From Liolophura sinensis (lineage: Eukaryota; Mollusca; Polyplacophora; Chitonida; Chitonidae): a DNA stretch of 64,000 bases. Shown here piece after piece: positions 23,850 to 35,800 of the stretch; position 1 is the stretch's first letter, and every line of letters begins with the position of its first letter. The stretch spans positions 620,001-684,000 of the forward strand of contig NC_088300.1 in the NCBI RefSeq assembly GCF_032854445.1, written 5' to 3'. The translations under genes and the position numbers were made by a program. The notes below the pieces were generated by a model. It was given only the letters and a program-made list of their open reading frames with translations, made no database searches and was not told the origin of the DNA.

Positions 23850-26800
23850 GTCAGTGGCTTGTGTAGGCCTACAGCGACTTGGAGTTATCTGTGCCGATCA
23901 GGTGCTCACAGCAGGACAACTTAAAGCATTGTGTAGTTCAGTAATTTAAAGTTTTAGAAATCATTTTACTGATTTGGAAATCATTTTTAAACTTTTAAAA
24001 TCATTTTCAAAGCTTAAAGTCATTTATGAATTCATAAATTAAAATTGTGCCTATTTATAAACTTTTAAAAATTACTTTCATTGCTTTAAAAATGTCTCAT
24101 TATCACACTGTTGTATAGTACACTGTTGTATAGTACCTACTGTGTGCGCAAAGCAATAGGCCAGTGACACCTACATAATTCCTTAATTGTTTCCTGTCAG
24201 AATATTTTGGAAAATAGATGCGGGTGGCAGAAGAATTTTGTAGTAATGTAGTGTGATTGGCCTTAACTGCACAAGGGTTTTAGGAAAATACTTATAAAGT
24301 CAGCTTTCTCTTCTCTCCTTTAGATAGACCTATACAACGTTCTTTCTTTGCATTAGGGCTTATTGACATTGTTAAGGATGTTCCATCATGTTCTGGCTTT
24401 GGCTGAGTAGGGGCAGTAGGCTTACAGCACAACTGATCTATCACCTGTTCTGGCCTTGGCTGAGTAGGGGCAGTACAACACCACTGATCTATCACCTGTT
24501 CTGGCTCTGGCTGAGTAGGGGCAGTACAGCACCACTGATCTATCACCTGTTCTGGCTTTGGCTGAGTAGGGGCAGTACAGCACAACTGATCTATCACTTG
24601 TTACGGCTTTGGCTGAGTAGGGGCAGTACAGCACAACTGATCTATCACCTGTTCTGGCTTTGGCTGAGTAGGGGCAGTGCATCACAACTGATCTATCACC
24701 TGCTCAGGCTTTGGCTGAGTAGGCACAGTACAACACCACTGATCTATCACCTGTTCTGGCTTTGGCTGAGTAGGGGCAGTACAGTACCACTGATCTGTCG
24801 CTTGTTCTGGCTTTGGCTGAGTAGGGGCAGTACAGCACCACTGATCTATCACCTGTTCTGGCAAATGGCTGAGTAGGGGCAGTACAACACCACTGATCTA
24901 TCACCTGTTCTGGCTTTGGCTGAGTAGGGGCAGTACAGCACCGCTGATATATCACCTGTTCTGGCTTTGGCTGAGTAGGGGCAGTGCAGCACCACTGATC
25001 TATCACCTGTTCTGGCTTTGGCTGAGTAGGGGCAGTACAGCACCACTGATCTATCACCTGTTCTGGCTTTGGCTGAGTAGGGGCAGTACAACACCACTGA
25101 TCTATCACCTGTTCTGGCTTTGGCTGAGTAGGGGCAGTACAGCACCACTGATCTATCACCTGTTCTGGCTTTGGCTGAGTAGGGGCAGTACAACACCACT
25201 GATCTATCACCTGTTCTGGCTTTGGCTGAGTAGGGGCAGTACAGCACCACTGATCTATCACCTGTTCTGGCTTTGGCTGAGTAGGGGCAGTACAGCACCA
25301 CTGATCTATCACCTGTTCTGGCTTTGGCTGAGTAGGGGCAGTACAACACCACTGATCTATCACCTGTTCTGGCTCTGGCTGAGTAGGGGCAGTACAACAC
25401 CACTGATCTATCACCTGTTCTGGCTCTGGCTGAGTAGGGGCAGTACAGCACCACTGATCTATCACCTGTTCTGGCTTTGGTTGAGTAGGGGCAGTACAAC
25501 ACCACTGATCTATCACCTGTTCTGGCTTTGGTTGAGTAGGGGCAGTACAACACCACTGATCTATCACCTGTTCTGGCTTTTGCAATCCTTGTTCATGCTG
25601 CTTTACACACATCACTAATCCTGCAGGTTACAAGCTGTAAGGATGATGGTGAAAGGCTAAAAACTATTTCAAAACTTTGAAAATGATTTGTAGGGCTTTA
25701 AGAATGATTTCTAAAGTCTTGAAATGACTTTCAAACATTTGAAAATATTTATGAAGCTTTAAAAATAAAGAATAAATCGTAAGCCCATAGGTTACATTAA
25801 TATTTTTTATTTATTTATTTATTTATGTGATTGGTGTTTTTCGTCATACTCGAAAATATTTGGTTTACACAATGGTGGCCAGCATTAAGGTTGGAGAAAA
25901 GAAACACACGAACATCCACAGGTTGCTAGCCAGCATAAACTAGACTTGAACTTACAGTGGCCTCATTGTTTAGAGGCTCTTAGGTCATTGGGTCAGTGGG
26001 GCCCCCGACTAATATTAAGTAGGTAATTTCATTATAGATCCTTAGGTTTTCACTGACGTGTGGTTCTAGAACTCTCTGGATCTGATTCAGTAAGATGGCC
26101 AGTATTTACAGGGTTCAGAGTTTAGTGTAAATGATTAGAGCAAGACGTGAATATGTGAAGAGCAGGTTAACAGGGTAGCTATTGCTGTCTCTTATTCTAC
26201 AGAATACTTAGTTTAACGAAAACCCACTCAAGATTGAGGATTAGACATCTAGAAAGTCACTGCACTCTGCTAACATACAGCCTTCTGCTTATTAGAAACT
26301 CACAGCTTTAGGCAGAGCGAGTTCCTCGACTAACTCAAAACGTGTTTGTAAATTTAATTTTATTTTCATCCACAAGAGTAAAACTGGCAGCTCCCTCAAG
26401 AATAAACTTGTGGGTGTATATCAAAGGACTGGCAAAATTGGAGTTAGATTATGTAACTTTTACAGACCACAGCTAGTTTTTTAGTAAGGGTGTAAGGAGC
26501 TTGATAGCTGCAGACATTTTGAAATGTTTAAGGTTAAGTTTTTTGCTATTTGTTGGAAGTTTCTTTTTCTAAGGAGAGGAATTTTTGCGTGAGTGTAACA
26601 GACCAGATACACTCACAAGATCCATTTGTCCTAAAAATTCGCTGACAAATAGAGGAGTGTTTTTAGAGGCAGGTAAAGGTGACTTTTGGGTCAGAACTTT
26701 ATATTGTTCAACTAGGATATCATCCTACCTTCCAAACAATCCTGAATCCAGGGAAAACATTTTAGGTCATTTTCAGTAAGCCTTTAAGACTCCTTCACTC

Positions 26801-29800
26801 CTTCACTATCTGGCAGTGGTGGCAAAGCAATGTTGTTGTATAAAGTTGTATTCTTAATACAGCAAAATGATACATTTTTAACTTGCTGTTACAAAGTATG
26901 GCAAGGTATTGTGAGTGTGGGAGAGAAGTAATGTTGGTGTATGTGTCGGTGTTTGGTTTTCTAGTTTGGGTCAGTTGAGTAAGGTTTTATGTTTGGATCA
27001 GTTGGGTAAGGTTTTATGTTTGGGTCATTTGAGTAAGGTTTTATATTTGAATCAGTTGAGTAAGGTTTTATGTTGGGGTCTGTTGAGTAAGATTTTATGT
27101 TGGGGTCTGCTGGGTAAGGTTTTATGTTTGAATCAGTTGAGTAAGGTTTTATGTTGGGGTCAGTTTGGTAAGGTTTTATGTTTCGGTCATTTGAGTAAGA
27201 TTTTATGTTTGAATCAGTTGAGTAAGGTTTTGTGTTTGGATCAGTTGAGTAAGGTTTTATGTTTGGGTCAGTTGAGTAAGGTTTTATGTTGGGGTCTGCT
27301 GGGTAAGGTTTTATGTTTGAATCAGTTGAGTAAGGTTTTATGTTGAGGTCAGTTGGGTAAGGTTTTATGTTTGGGTCATTTGAGTAAGGTTTTATATTTG
27401 AATCAGTTGAGTAAGGTTTTATGTTGGGATCAGGTGAGTAAGGTTTTATGTTTGGGTCAGTTGAATAAAGTTTTATGTTTGGGTCAGTTGAGTAAAATTT
27501 TATGTTGGGATCAGTTGAGTAAGGTTTTATGTTTGGATCAGTTGAGTAAGGTTTTATGTTGGGGTCTGCTGGGTAAGGTTTTATGTTGGGGTCAGTTGTG
27601 TACAGTTTTATGTTGGGGTCTGCTGGGTAAGGTTTTATATTTGAATCAGTTGAGTAAGGTTTTATGTTTGGGTCAGTTGAGTAAGGTTTTATGTTTGGAT
27701 CAGTTGAGTAAGGTTTTATGTTTGGGTCAGTTGAATAAAGTTTTATGTTTGGATCAGTTGAGTAAGGTTTTATGTTGGGATCAGTTGAGTAAGGTTTTAT
27801 GTTTCGGTCAGTTGAGTAAGGTTTTATGTTGAGGTCAGTTGAGTAAGGTTTTATGTTTCGGTCAGTTGGGTAAGGTTTTATGTTGGGGTCAGTTGAGTAA
27901 GGTTTTATGTTTGGGTCAGGTGAATAAAGTTTTATGTTGGGGTCAGTTGGGTAAGGTTTTATGTTTGGATCAGTTGAGTAAGGTTTTATGTTTGGGTCAG
28001 TTGAGTAAGGTTTTATGTTGGGATCAGCTGAGTAAGGTTTTATGTTGGGATCAGTTGAGTAAGGTTTTATGTTGAGGTCAGTTGAGTAAGGTTTTATGTT
28101 TGAATCAGGTAAGTAAGGTTTTATGTTTGGATCAGTTGAGTAAGGTTTTATGTTGAGGTCAGTTGAGTAAGGTTTTATGTTTGGATCAGTTGAGTAAGGT
28201 TTTATGTTTGGGTATGCTAGTCTCACAGTTTTCACATCGCTGCTATGAAACTTGGTGGGAATGATGAACAAGATTTGGACATTTACTCATTTTGATTATA
28301 AGTTAGGGATGTTTGAATTTTTGTTCAACAGAAGTACTGTTCAGTTTCGTTGGCCAGGGTAAGGTTTTATGTTTAGGTCAGATATTTCATCAGTTTTAAC
28401 ATCATTTTATGAATTTGATGGGAATGATGAAGAGGATTTGGGGATTTACTCATCTTGAATAATTAGGGATATTTGCATTTTAGCTCCCCATCATGAAGTA
28501 AGCTTTTTTGTTTGGGTCAGCTGTTGTCAAAGTTTTCGCTATATGTTCATGAAACTTCTTGGGCTTGATTAAGATGCTTTGAAGATGTTGATGTTTTACT
28601 TTATATTTCTGGTTTGGTAAAAACTAACATGTTTTGGACTTTCTGTGTCCACATTCACTTCAGTAGTGTATATGTAGCCTCAGAGTAAGGTTTCATGTTG
28701 GGATCAGTTGAGTAAGGTTTTATGTTGGGATCAGTTGAGTAAGGTTTTATGTTTGGATCAGTTGAGTAAGGTTTTGTGTTGGGGTCAGTTGAGTAAGGTT
28801 TTATGTTGGGATCAGCTGAGTAAGGTTTTATGTTGGGATCAGTTGAGTAAGGTTTTATGTTGAGGTCAGCTGGGTAAGGTTTTATGTTGGGATCAGTTGA
28901 GTAAGGTTTTATGTTGAGGTCAGCTGAGTAAGGTTTTATGTTGGGATCAACTGAGTAAGGTTTTATGTTTGAACCAGTTGAGTAAGGTTTTATGTTGGGG
29001 TCAGTTGAGTAAGGTTTTATGTTGGGGCCAGTTGAGTAAGGTTTTATGTTGAGGTCAGCTGAGTAAGGTTTTATGTTGGGATCAACTGAGTAAGGTTTTA
29101 TGTTTGAGTCAGCTGTTATCAGTTTTCATCAAATCTTCATGAAACTTCATGGGCTTGATAAACATGCCTTGATGATGTAGATATATGAATTTTGATATTT
29201 TTTTATCCAGGTTGCCTTGTTTAGGGACTTTCATTTTATTCACTATACATGTCTACCATGAAGACACTACCTGCTCAGTATGAATTTCAATGCCCTGTCA
29301 ATTTTGGCTGCCATTTGAACTGAAGCCACTACTGGCCAGTTGTGGGGTTTCTCATAACCCTTGTTAAAGAAAGGGATTTAGCAAAATGAGAAGCATTTTG
29401 AGGAATTCAGTGCAATGTAAATTGTAACTTTATTTATGTGGACATCTCTGAGTCTGAATTACCTTGGATCTTAATTGCTCTCAGTAATTATTGGGTATTA
29501 ATCATGATTGATTTATACTAGTACTTGTTCAGGGTTTAAGAGCAGACTCACCTTTAGGACAGTGGTCAGGTGTACTGATGGAGGTTCACCTGAGCGCCCC
29601 GTGTAAACCACCACCTTAACGCTAGGCATTTCTTGACGTCTTGACTTAATGTCATGGAAAAACTGATGGTGCTTGTGGTTGCTGAAGATGACTTGTCATT
29701 CACCAAAATGACATTGAAGTTTGTAATCCAGACCTGGGTAAGCACGGTTGTATGTTAATGGTAATAAGTGGATGTGTTGTGTTTACTTTTCAGACACAGT

Positions 29801-32800
29801 TTACTGGTCAGAGTTGCGTTACTCAGAGGGTGGTCGCTACGTAGTCTGCTCCGCGACGGTAGGCCATGAGGGCTACATCTCATGGACCCCTGAGGGGTTC
29901 AATGCCCGCACACGCGTCCATGAGTACGGGGGCGGGGCAGTGTTTGTCTATGATGGAGCCGTCTACTTTTCCAACTACGAGGACCAGAGATTATACAAAC
30001 AGACCTCCCCCACATCGGCTCCAGAAGCCCTTACCCCCAGCAAACAATGGAGATATGCAGATGGCCAGTATCATGTCAAGGTGAGACATTAGTTGCTTGT
30101 GGTGGATGGGTGGGATTTCTTTGCTGTAAGTGGCAGCACAATTCAGAAACAAATTCTAACAGACTTTTCTCAACAAGTGACCATGAATATAGTGTTTGGT
30201 TTAATGATTTATTAAATGTATTGTTATTTCAGCTGTCACCTGGAAATGTTATTTCAAATACAACATACTGGCATCTCAGCAGGATATGTCGTGACTAATT
30301 ACATTGTGAATGATTGCTCTAATGCTTTTTCGTTCACACTGGACAGTAATTTTAGGCCAGGCATATAGAGGCTTGGAATCAGAGCTGCTTAAACATATAT
30401 TCATGTTCAGACCATGTGACAAAATAAATTATTAATGGTCAATATTTAATGTTAACTTTTACAAAAGCATTAATGATGTCTTTGCTACAGAGATAGATCA
30501 TAGTGTCTTCACTGAAGCATAATGTGTTTTGCATTATAGTAAAACTATAGAGCACACTGTCTTTGCCATAGTAGAACATTACTGTTTACCATTTCTAGAG
30601 CATACTGTCTTTGTTATAGGGGTAGAACATTACTGTATGTCTCTGCTGGAGCATACTGTCTTTGTTATAGTGGTAGAACAGTACTGTATGTCTTTGCTAG
30701 AGCATACGGTCTTTGCTATAGGGGTAGAACATTAATGTATGTCTTTGCTAGAGCATACTGTCTCTGCTATAATGGTAGAACATTACTGCATGTCTTTGAT
30801 AGAGCATACTGTCTCTGCTATAATGGTAGAACATTACTGTATGTCTTTGCTAGAGCATACGGTCTTTGCTATAGGGGTAGAACATTAATGTATGTCTTTG
30901 CTAGAGCATACTGTCTCTGCTATAGTGGTAGAACATTAATGTATGTCTTTGCTAGAGCATACTGTCTTTGCTATAGTGGTAGAACATTAATGTATGTCTT
31001 TGCTAGAGCATACTGTCTTTGCTATAGTCATTTAAAGTTACTGTATGTCTTTGCTAGAGTGTACTGTCTCTGCTATAGTGGTAGAACATTACTGTATGTC
31101 CTTGCCAGAGCATACTGTCTTTGCTATAGTGGTAGAACATTAATGTATGTCTTTGCTAGAGCATACTGTCTTAACTATAGTGGTAGAACATTATATCTTT
31201 ACAAGAGTATACCGTCCTTGCTAGAGCATAAAAATGTCTTTGGTAGAGCATTACGCGTTTGTTTCGAAATGTATGTCAATGAAGGTATAAAAACTACCTT
31301 TTTCCGAAGGGAAAACTGCATTGACTACCCTTTGATATTATCATATTGACACAGTTTATTGCTGTATCGGTACAGTAACGCCAGATACATGTAGTAAAGA
31401 GGGCTGTGGATGACTGGTCCTGTCACACATAGAATGGTGAAATTAGGGCGAGTCAAATGCCTACCCATGTATAGGCATGCATTTGAATACGTTTTTATGA
31501 AAGTGTTTGAACATCACATGATTTGTGGATTATTATAGGTACTTCTGACTGTAAATTAGGGTGGAAAAATACGGCCCTGGAGTCAGTAAATCAAAGAAAC
31601 AAACAATGCATTTTCTGTCTTCTAAAGTTGACCTAGTTTTACCAAAAAATTATGGTGGTGAGCATTGTTGTACAGAGCAATTTAATTCTTATATGATGTG
31701 CTAAGGTGAAAATTTGGGTTCATTGGATGTAGCTCTAATAACTACCGTATGTATCATATTATTATTGTATATGTATGTATGTAATTATTACTGTACATGT
31801 ACGTAGGTAATTATTACTGTACATGTATGTAATTATTACTGTACATGTACGTAGGTAATTATTACTGTACATGTATGTAATTATTACTGTACATGTACAT
31901 ATGTAATTATTACTGTACATGTATGTATGTAATTATTACTGTACATGTATGTATGTAATTATTACTGTACATGTATGTATGTAATTATTACTGTACATGT
32001 ACGTATGTAATTATTACTGTACATGTACATAGGTAATTATTATGTACATGTATGTATGTAATTATTACTGTACATGTACGTATGTAATTATTACTGTATA
32101 TGTATGTATGTAATTATTACTGTACATGTACGTAGGTAATTATTACTGTACATGTATGTTACAAGTTATTTTGCATGTGAGGTATCTAGTACAATAGCAA
32201 TTTGTAACATTCAAGATGGTTGCTGCATTATAGATTATAGAATTTATTACACCTTAATAAACTGCCCAATTAAGGAATTGAATCTATTTAAAACAATGCT
32301 TGTTTGTTGTTCTAGTGTTATTGAATCAGTTGATGAGAATGCAGTGTGTTTTCTGGCTTTTCTGTTCTAGTGTCATTGAATCGATGAGAATGCCGTGTGT
32401 TTTCTGACTTTTCTGTTCTAGTGTCATTGAATCAGTTGATGAGAATGCAGTGTGTTTTCTGGCTTTTCTGTTCTAGTGTCATTGAATCGATGAGAATGCA
32501 GTGTGTTTTCTGGCTTTTCTGTTCTAGTGTCATTGAATCGATGAGAATGCCGTGTGTTTTCTGACTTTTCTGTTCTAGTGTCATTGAATCAGTTGATGAG
32601 AATGCAGTGTGTTTTCTGGCTTTTCTGTTCTAGTGTCATTGAATCGATGAGAATGCTGTGTGTTTTCTGGCTTTTCTGTTCTAGTGTCATTGAATCGATG
32701 AGAATGCCGTGTGTTTTCTGACTTTTCTGTTCTAGTGTCATTGAATCAGTTGATGAGAATGCAGTGTGTTTTCTGGCTTTTCTGTTCTAGTGTCATTGAA

Positions 32801-35800
32801 TCGATGAGAATGCAGTGTGTTTTCTGGCTTTTCTGTTCTAGTGTCATTGAATCGATGAGAATGCCGTGTGTTTTCTGACTTTTCTGTTCTAGTGTCATTG
32901 AATCAGTTGATGAGAATGCAGTGTGTTTTCTGGCTTTTCTGTTCTAGTGTCATTGAATCGATGAGAATGCTGTGTGTTTTCTGGCTTTTCTGTTCTAGTG
33001 TCATTGAATCGATGAGAATGCAGTGTGTTTTCTGACTTTTCTAGTGTCATTGAATCGATGAGAATGCAGTGTGTTTTCTGGCTTTTCTGTTCTAGTGTCA
33101 TTGAATCGATGAGAATACCGTGTGTTTTCTGGCTTTTCTAGAATGTAACAAACTGTTGTTAAGTATATGGTCCTCCAACTACTCTCTCATCAATTGTTAT
33201 ACCCTAGCCCTGTAAGTTCCTGACCCTTGACCTCTTGTTGCTCTTATCAGAATGGCCGCATCTATATCGTGAGGGAGGACCATGAGGTGATAGGTCAAAA
33301 TGGCGTCAAGGAAGCTGTCAACACTGTGGTTACTATTGACCCTAAAACACAGGAACAAATCGTGCTGGTAAGGGACATGACCTCTCATCCTAATCTCTAC
33401 AAACTGACACCCGCCGTTGTTTATGAAGGCCCATAATTGATTGATGTTGATACCCTAATACTATCCTAATGATACCCTAATACTATCCTAATGAAAATGG
33501 GAATTTTACATGCAGATACATGTCAGTTGTTTGTGAGTTGGTATAATAAAACAGATACATGTTATGGTGTACTTCTCTCTGTGGTAAAATTAGTCTGTTA
33601 AAACTTGATATATATGTACTGAGTATTAAAATGCCATCCTAAATGTTAAATCTGACTGACATTCAAGACTTGTTGTATTTCAGTGTTGAATGTAAGGAGT
33701 GATAGTTGACCATTGGCTATTACTCTATTTCACCCAAAGTTTGACCTTTAAAAATGTTCTTTCACAAATGCTGAAGACTTTAAATTAATGCAATTGATGC
33801 CAGTAGTTAAGTTTTTCTTGTAAGAAATAATTTAGACTTCATCAAAAATGCTTTAGGCAGCCTTGTATTAGAAGGTGGATGAATCAATCAGAATGTTTCT
33901 GTTGAAAAATTTGAACTTTAGGTAAATTCAGTAATTGGTTTGTGCAAGTTATTGAGCCCTCTGATGTGCTTTTTCCCCAACAGGTCAGCGGTGCCGACTT
34001 CTACAGCTGCCCGCGTGTCTCCCCTGATGGCAAGAGGTTAGCCTGGGTTCAATGGGATCACCCTAACATGGTATACTCTCACCCTGCCGTCCATTTAGTC
34101 TACATTAAACCCCAGTCAGATGAAGAAATCTGTCTACCCTTAAGGGGCCATATCTAAAGCCATTTTATTTGTGGAAATATTGTGGGCTTCCAAACTGTTG
34201 TGCCCCCAAGTTAATCATGCTGCATTTTAACTAATAAATACATTTAACAAAAGTATAATGGTTTATCAAGTATAAGTTATATATTCTTGAGTATTAGCAT
34301 AAAAACTCTGATCAAATAAATTCCAACTTAAAGTTTACCTCTCTGACAAAGTTTGATTAAAGTATGTTGATGTTACCCCCTTTGTATGTCTACTTGTCTC
34401 TCTGTATGTCTACTTGTTTTTCTGAAAATCTACTTGTTTGCCTGTATTTCTACTTGTTTTTCTGACTGTTTACTTGTTTTCTGTATGTCTACTTGTCTGT
34501 CTGTGTCTACTTGTCTGTCTGTTTGTCTGTCTGTCTGTTGGTATGTCTACTTGTCTCTCTGAATGTCTACTTGTTTGTCTGCAGGTCTACTTGTGTGTCT
34601 GTCTGTGTCTATTTATCTCTCTGTATGTCTACTTGTCTGTCTGCGTGTCTCCCTGTGTCTATTTGTCTATCTGTATGTCTTCTGTTTGTCTGTCAGTATA
34701 TGTCTCCAGTTTGTCTGTGTGTCTATTTGTCCATCTGTATGTCTGTTTGTGTGTCTATTTGTCTGTATGTCTACTTGTCTGTCAGTCTATCTGTCAGTCT
34801 GTCTGTTTGTCTATGTCTACGGTTTGTCTGTCTGTATATGTCTACAGTTTGTCTGTGTGTCTATTTGTCCATTTGTATGTCTGTTTGTGTGTCTATTTGT
34901 CTGTCTCTGTGTCTACTTGTCTGTATGTCTACTTGTCTCTCTGTATGTCTTTTTGTCTGTCTGTCTATTTGTCTGTCTGTATGTCTACTTGTCTGTCTAT
35001 TTGTCTACTGTTTGTCTGCATCATCTTGTAAACCATGCAGCTGTCACCCACATGTGAGTTTCACTGGACTTTTTTACCCCCTTGTAGCCTTGGGATTCCA
35101 CAGATGTGTGGGTGGCAGACTTGTATGTCTGTATGTTTATTTGTCTGTCTTTTTCCTCTTGTAGCCATGGGACTCCACAGAAGCCTGGTTGGAAGACTTG
35201 TCTGTCTGTATGTTTATTTGTCTCTCTTCCCCCATGCAGCCATGGGACTCCACAGAAGTGTGGGTGGCAGACTTGTATGTCTGTATGTTTGTTTGTCTGT
35301 CTTTTTCCCCTTGTAGCCATGGGACTCCTTAGAAGTGTGGGTGGCAGACTTGTATGTCTGTATGTTTATTTGTCTGTCTTTTTCCCCTTGTAGCCATGGG
35401 ACTCCACAGAAGTCTGGGTGGCAGACTTGACCGAAGGTGGTAGCGATGTAGTGAAAGGGTCAGCCCAAAAGGTAACCAGGAAGAAATCTCCATTCCTATC
35501 ATATAAACTTCCTAGTATATTGTATTTGTAAAGCAGTTTTAAAAATATACAAGTATCTCCTGTTCTGTTTTTCATCCTTAAAAGAAGAGACCATCTTCAT
35601 ATAATGATGCAGTGTTATTGGTGTTCATTGTTGGGTGATGAATGATGCAGTGTTATCGGTGTTCATAATTGGGTGATGAATGTTGCAGTGCTGTCGGTGT
35701 TCATCATTGAGTGATGAATGATGCAGTGTTATCGGTGTTCATCATTGGGTGATGAATGATGCAGTGTTATCGGTGTTGAGCATTGCATGATGAATGATGC

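Noticed and set aside
24704..25615. 303-codon minus-strand frame rich in [17 protein letters not shown]
   Set aside because: A 51-bp (17-codon) tandem array. Several frames on both strands are equally open, as expected of a repeat artefact.
26961..28271. 436-codon minus-strand frame of repeated NIKPYSTDP units
   Set aside because: It is the reverse complement of a 27-bp minisatellite; open only because 27 is a multiple of three. No start context, splice signals or domain, and the S9 gene crosses it as an intron on the other strand.
34438..35164. Three overlapping Cys/Leu/Val-rich frames resembling a membrane protein
   Set aside because: The sequence is a low-complexity ctgt tract; all three frames of one strand are open at once, which real coding regions do not show.
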